Source: Lophius americanus
Taxonomy: Eukaryota; Chordata; Actinopteri; Lophiiformes; Lophiidae
Direction of reading: 5' to 3'
Length of the DNA stretch: 64,000 nt
Assembly: GCA_037951165.1 (NCBI GenBank)
Contig: JBBDHG010000180.1
Span: 999,001 to 1,063,000 of the forward strand
This document shows, piece after piece, positions 58,377 to 64,000 of this stretch (positions within the stretch are counted from its first letter, which is position 1; each line of letters starts with the position of its first letter). The translations under genes were made by a program, and so were the position numbers. The notes under the pieces were generated by a model. The model searched no databases. It had not been told where the DNA came from and saw only the letters and a list, made by a program, of their open reading frames with translations.

Positions 58377-60089
58377 GTGTAGTAGTTGACATGTGGTTGA
58401 CACCAGGATGAAAGGAGGTTGACTAAATAACTGTGAGTGGAATACTGTTTACAAACAGAATGTGGAGAAGATGGACTGATGTCTGGCTTGGATCTGTTTT
58501 TGTTTTGTGTTCTTTATTTTCTCTCCATAATTGATTTCAAATTGAAATAAAGCTCAAATTCAATCAAACAAAAAGTAAATAACCTTGATGTGTTTAGAGA
58601 AATTCCCAGGCGCCTTCCAGCTGGCCTCACACGACTTTAATGAATTACACTTTAAGCAGAGCAGATCTTCAGGGGTATGAGTTAAATGTATCGGACACAT
58701 TGCTTTAAATAATACACATCGATTTGCTACATCCCTGCTGTCATTTACACTTCCTCATATGCCATATGACACTATTGTTGGGTTTAAGGCCTATGGCCCA
58801 CATAACCAGCTGCTCCGCAAAGGACTTTCTGGGTCGGGGGGGGATTACTGTAGGGCCAACGCGACAGCAAACAGTCCGTGGGGGCCACAAGTGGGTCAAG
58901 CGCCGTCTTGTTTCAAACGCATCGCAAACAAAGAAACACCCAGCGGTAACTTCAAAGCTCATTCCTTAGAAAGCTGATATCCTCTCTGAATTAGTAAACA
59001 CGAGTCTTAACAAGGGAAAGTAAACAGCCGCTTATTTCCGCTGCTTTGACTTCTCCTGGCCTCGTCCTGTGGTTAGTCTTGGCGTTCGGCTTAGCGGAGT
59101 TAGATCTCCTTCTCAACGCGGCGACGGCCGCTATTGTTTTGCTGACAGGTCACTAATAAACAGCCGGTGGAACCCCGTGTTCCACAACACTTGCAAAGGA
59201 AGCTCCCAAGAAGTGTGACGTTGTCTGCTCTTTGAAAGGATGGACTTTTCCCACAACTTGTTTTCATGGAACTTTTTGCACAGCGGACAAAGTGAAAGTA
59301 TATAAAAACAATTACTTGAGCATAAGTTGTACATCATATTCAGATGGGAAACTGTAATTCGCACAGTCTGTACTCCCACAAGCTCTGTATCCTACTTCCA
59401 GGCAAGTCCTATCAGGCCTGATTTCATCCTTTGAGCTATGGTTGCCCTAAGTATTCGAAGAGGGGGTCCCAGGCTCGATAAAACAAAAAGCTTATCTTTT
59501 CAGGCTGTTGAAAAAGCTTCAAGCGGGATGACACTTGTCACCGCATTGGGCCGCTGGTTCACAGAGGGAGGTTTGTCCAAGATCCACAGTAGGCCCTTTA
59601 TTACCAAAATCCAAATTCAGCTCATCGATTAATGCCAGTAAGCTATTTCTGCACCAAGACATTGAGCGCATTAAAAGATTCTGTCCACTTGTTGAATTAT
59701 TAAGCACCAGTAATGCTGAATATGAGGACAATTCCACAAAATATGAAAAAAGGTGGAGGTTTTTGGGTTTTTTTTAAGTCGGTGATTCTTCTGGCGAGGA
59801 GGGAAACAACGGCAGTTCTTTTATGAAGTTCTCTCTTGGAAAACCCTCACTGGTCTGGTGAAGCAAAAGAAAAACATCAGAGGAGCTATAAAAGACTCAA
59901 AGGACGACACAGGAAAGAAATGAATCCTTTAATAGTGAATTCCTGCTTAGTGACTCAGTGACCTACAATCCAACTAAATGCAGAAAAAAACAAATTATAC
60001 AGGGTTTGATGAAAAGGAGACCAATAGTGGAAACTTGCTATGAGCTGATCTTTATTATCATCATCCACTAACCTTATTCATTCTAAAAA

Positions 60090-60482
60090 GGTAATTATAT
60101 CTAATTCCAGTTCTTTCACTTCCCAATAATGTTACTGGTTTACAAAGCGCTTAATGATTCAGGGCCTAAATAAATCTCTGATTTGCTCTCAGATCATCAG
60201 GGACCAATTTCCTACGCGTTCCTAGAATTTTGACATAACAGGGTGAAGCTGCATTTACCTTTTTATGCTACAAATAACAGGAATAAACTTCCACAAGCTC
60301 TAAGATGTGACCCAACCAAAGACATTTTTCACCCTTCCTTTAACTGCTTCTAATCACATTCTGACTTTTAAATTCACTGTACTGCTAATTTTCCGTTTAA
60401 TACTTTGTCCTTTATCCGTTTTGTTTTTTTATACACAGCACTTTGAATTACCCCAGTGTACAGAATGTGCCAAACAAATACA
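60090..60482 (+). mobile_element. LINE 3' end relic (L2-like)
   Basis: Plus-strand text such as TTTACAAAGCGCTTAATGATTCAGGGCC, CTGATTTGCTCTCAGATC, AACAGGAATAAACTTCCAC and the end CAGCACTTTGAATTACCCC...GTGCCAAACAAATA matches the last part of the polymerase and the 3' tail of a LINE very common in teleosts (encoding a Y-K-A-L-N-x-L-A-P-x-Y-x-x-D-x-L-like segment). It is truncated at the 5' side and frameshifted. Confidence 0.7.
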
Positions 60483-61204
60483 TTTGCAGGCTTGCTTGCT
60501 AAAAGGAGAGAAGAAATATAGTCACATCAAACGGCTGGGACTTTGTAGGTACGACTCATCCACTAGAATCAGAAGTGGTTCTACTCCCAGCCCCAGAAGC
60601 CCAAAGCCTCCCAATGACCTTTCCTTTGGTGTGAATGGTTACCACTCCTGATGAGCAGGCGGCACCTTTCATTATAGCCTCAGTTACCGCTGTTAATGTC
60701 TGTGTGAATTCTGGCTTGTGTTGTAAAGCTCTGTGAACCGACTGGAAAACAACCACGTAAGTAGAGCCCATTTAACATGACCACACTATACGTGCTTCAA
60801 CTGGCTTTAAGTATTTGGTTGTATGTTAAGATATCCAAACCTGCTTCCTGGCAGACTCACTCCTGCGTCTGAGCCTGAAGCAGAGCTGCAGATATGATGT
60901 GTCCGTCAATCGTTTGTCATATTAATAGATTGACGTCAGGAGAGGACTGAGAGACCCAGATTATCTGAGCTTTTATTCAATGATTTATCTGAATGTACTT
61001 CTCAAGCCGTGCATCCCAAACTCTCACGCAGTGGATGAGCCACTGACTAAAAGAATACAATTTTTATTTTATTATTTATTTTATTTGGCTGTACGACTGA
61101 GGGTTTGCAAAATGCCTTTATTTTGAAAAACAGTTTTTTTTTGTTATTGTTTCTTATTTAATTCAGTAAAAATATTGTCATTTCGAAAACTATACTTTAC
61201 TGCA

Positions 61205-61315
61205 TACTATACTACGCCACTATGTCGCAATCGAATCTCAAATCGCAATATTGTCCACTGTCCTCCCAATCTGACTTTTTCACCAAATCTTACAGGCCTA
61301 GCGTAAAGGTATTAA
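61205..61315. repeat. Short hAT-like fragment (CGCAATCGAATCTCAAATCGCAATATTG)
   Basis: CTATGTCGCAATCGAATCTCAAATCGCAATATTGTCC matches the style of non-autonomous hAT termini in fish; a similar CAATCGGACGATTTTGCAATAATTG piece lies at about 5291-5320. Confidence 0.4.
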
Positions 61316-62269
61316 GGCTATGTCTATGACGTGATCGGAGTTGGTCCGAAGAGGCCAAACCCGATGCTCTTCCATTTCCACGGGGAATGAAACGCATACG
61401 GTGTAACACAAACTGACTGCCTAGGCACAATAAGCTGCAGAGACTCAATTTGCTCCCTTGAGAAAGCAAATTACAGAATCCCAGAGCGACTCTGAGGCTA
61501 ACAACTCTTATAATAGAAAGTTATTTACCTGGCTGGTGTTTCACCGTCCCACACAGTCCTAACTGAAGAACTGAATGCTTGCTATTCACCTCAGAGAGAT
61601 CCCTATGATGAATAATTGAACAAAGTCTGCGGCTGTTGATGACTCAACAGTGAGGAGCTCCACAGGTATGTTGTTACTGGTTGTAAAAGTATGCTGCAGC
61701 AGCAGACAGGATGCGCCAAAGAAGTTGTGATATGGCGTTTATTTGTGCGCTGACCTACACAGAGAACTGCTGACAGCGACTTACAGTCTTTGAATGCACC
61801 TCAATGAGATCTGGGTGATCATTTTGGTCTGCAAAGATTCACTCGTTCCGGTCTATAATCCATGGATTAGCGCTTGATTTTATTGTCCTGACTGATAACA
61901 GATTGAATACCTTTGAGCTTTGGACTGTTGGTTGGTCAAAACAACAAACTTGAGGTTGTCACTTTAAGATCGAGGATCTTTTTGAATTATTGATAATCTC
62001 ATATCATGAGGAATAAATTGTTTAGGAATATAATTGAGCATTATCCAACAAGGAAATCCGATAATTGATGGCACCCTGGTGATGACACATTTATCAACGA
62101 ACCTTTCAATTATTATGGGTTACATTTTGAAGTAATTACCAAAACAAATGCTAATCATGTATTAATAATAAATTAACTCTACGACAAAAAATTTAAAAGC
62201 CCAACTTTCAGCTTTGATGACTCAAAGCAGAGAAGCTATCGTGGGAAGCTCCTTTCAACTGCTGGTATC

Positions 62270-62850
62270 CTTGACCTCATTCTTTCAGTCACTACCCAGA
62301 GCTCATGACCATAGGTGATGGTTTGAGCGTAGAGGGAGCGGAAAGTTGAGAGCTTTGCTTCACGACTGAGATGTTTCTTCACCACAACAGACCGATAGTA
62401 AAGCCGCATTACTGCGGATGCTGCACCAAACCATCAGTCCATCTCACGACCCATTTCCCCATCATTCAAGAGCAAAGCACCACAATAAATTTAAACTCCT
62501 TCACACAAGGCAGGAACTCTCCCCCAGCCCGAAGGAGACAGTACACCTTTTTTCCCGCAGAGTACCACGGCCTCAGATTTGGAGGTGCTGACTGTCACAC
62601 CAGCTGCTTCACTGCTCCAGTGCTCCTGGAGGTCACGGACCCGTGAACCACCAATAGAACCACATCATCTGCAAAAAGCAGAAATGCAATTCTAAGCTCC
62701 AAAACCGGACCCTCTCATCACCTCGACTAAACCTTGAGATCCTGTCCTTGAATATAAAGAACAGAATCGGAAGCAAGGGGCAACGTTAGCAGAGTCAAAC
62801 ACTCACTGATTCTGTGTCTGACTTTCTGCCAATGATACGAAGAACAGAAG
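62270..62850 (-). mobile_element. Non-LTR retrotransposon reverse transcriptase relic (Rex1/L2-type)
   Basis: Minus-strand relic of a LINE polymerase. The catalytic box is read as FADDVV at 62675-62658 (LLFADDVVL type). Downstream on the minus strand follows VSTSKSEAVVL (about 62595-62560), the block typical of fish Rex1/L2-like elements, and then the stretch corresponding to RMWTIKPQ-like sequence with stops. Frames change between blocks and stop codons interrupt them, so the copy is dead and truncated at both ends. The assignment to Rex1 rather than another CR1/L2 clade member is from memory of the consensus. Confidence 0.82.
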
Positions 62851-64000
62851 ATATTTACATAAAATAATCTCATCACATGATGGAAAAAGGCAGCAGACGT
62901 GATTCGTTCAATTACACCCACATGATAAACGTATCATTGATGTGAGTTTGAGACATGCATGAGGAACATGGAGAAAACTCCAGAAGTTCTTGTTTATCTG
63001 AACGTTTTTCTGATCCCAGCCATTGAAATCAAAAGTTACGGCCATCTCTAAACGGAGATAAATGTCATCAGAAAAATAAAGTCAGGTTATTAAAGTCATT
63101 TATTGTGCCTATTTTCAACCTGTCATTATCAGTTCTGCTAAATTAAAAAAACATTTTTTTCTTGGCCACCGGCGTCATGTGACTTTTTGTTTGTGTGTTC
63201 AGGAAATCCAAGACAAAGCAGAGCCAGCTGCTGCGAATTCCGCAGTAGCAAGTAACTGGCAGCATAAGTGATGCACATACAGTAAATGAAGTCTGCTTCA
63301 GGTTTTTTAAAATACACACAATGCAGAGGGAAAGTTGTGTGTATGGGTCCTCCTACTCGTTCATTGTAATTCTCCCATAATCCTTTACTCTCCAAAGTGA
63401 CACAGCTGCCAGACATATCCTCTTGGCTGGCGCCTCAAACGTCCATTCCTTTCCTCTCTCTCCTTCAGGAACATTCTACGGCTACGACATATCTTAAAAC
63501 AACATTTATCTCTAGGCTGCATCCTGATAATTTATGGCCTGCTAATGATTAACACTGCAGTCTATTAAAAAGATTCAACCGACTGCTGTGCACCAAGATG
63601 TACATTCATCACCAGGAGAGCTCGCTGATTGGAAACAAACAGCAACTTCAAAATGTAAAATTTGTCACATGCTTATTGTGACTGAAGTTTAATGTGTGGG
63701 CTGGTTCGTACCGGAGGAGGAAGATGCAGAAGCCTTTGTGCTTCCTGTTTGGCAGGAGAGAACACACCCTGTTAATGCAGTGGTTTTATTCTAACAGCCA
63801 AGTGCTAACAAGCACACAAACTCAGTCTAATTCCAAACCATTTGGGGATTAAGACTCAGTCTTAGAGTCTACAAATCATCGGTGATGGAGTGTCTTAATG
63901 AGCAACGGTTCTAAGAAATCTCCTTTTTTTGCATGGCTGCTTTTTTATAGAAGCCTCATGAAACTTAAAAAAAAACAATTGAATTTTCAAATCTGTGCCA

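Overview
The window is vertebrate nuclear DNA, almost certainly from a ray-finned (teleost) fish. It is intron-rich and AT-leaning, has very long (AC)n/(GT)n and (TC)n microsatellites, and carries relics typical of fish genomes: a Tc1-like transposase, a Rex1/L2-type reverse transcriptase, LINE 3' tails, and MITEs. There is no sign of operons, ribosome binding sites or CRISPR. Most open reading frames over 60 codons are chance frames or microsatellite translations; the real coding sequence is about 1.9 kb in short spliced exons.

Two genes were recognised, both on the minus strand and head to tail. (1) pag1 (PAG/Cbp, the Csk-binding transmembrane adaptor of lipid rafts). Its whole coding region can be rebuilt from 38044 down to 21425. 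Seven exons join in frame with consensus-type splice sites to give 455 residues. An eighth, phase-neutral exon (36867-36965) would add 33 residues. The 5' end of this transcript lies upstream, beyond 38082. (2) The 5' part of znf704 (ZNF395/GLUT4-enhancer-factor family). Exon 1 is at 15155-15415 and exon 2 at 6873-7060; the zinc-finger and C-terminal exons are not visible and should lie to the left of the window. As I recall, the human genes at 8q21.13 have the same order and orientation, which supports both calls.

Layout: 1-6872 znf704 intron 2 with LINE and teleost repeats; 6873-15415 znf704 exons 2 and 1 around a repeat-rich intron 1; about 15416-18400 the znf704 5' flank and a Tc1 relic; about 18400-21424 the probable pag1 3' UTR with a MITE; 21425-38082 pag1; 38083-64000 non-coding DNA upstream of the pag1 coding exons (5' intron and/or intergenic) with many repeats, two perfect RFX X-box palindromes and LINE relics.

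The most striking unexplained structure is an interspersed repeat family, called family A here, with about 12 copies in 64 kb. It has terminal inverted repeats of the type TATATCCCCGAAAAG / CTTTTCGGGGATATA and an internal tandem array of roughly 135-155-bp units whose number differs between copies. Two copies in opposite orientation bracket the extra pag1 exon. Microsatellites touch or nearly touch two coding splice donors. Gene identities rest on recalled family motifs, not on a database search.
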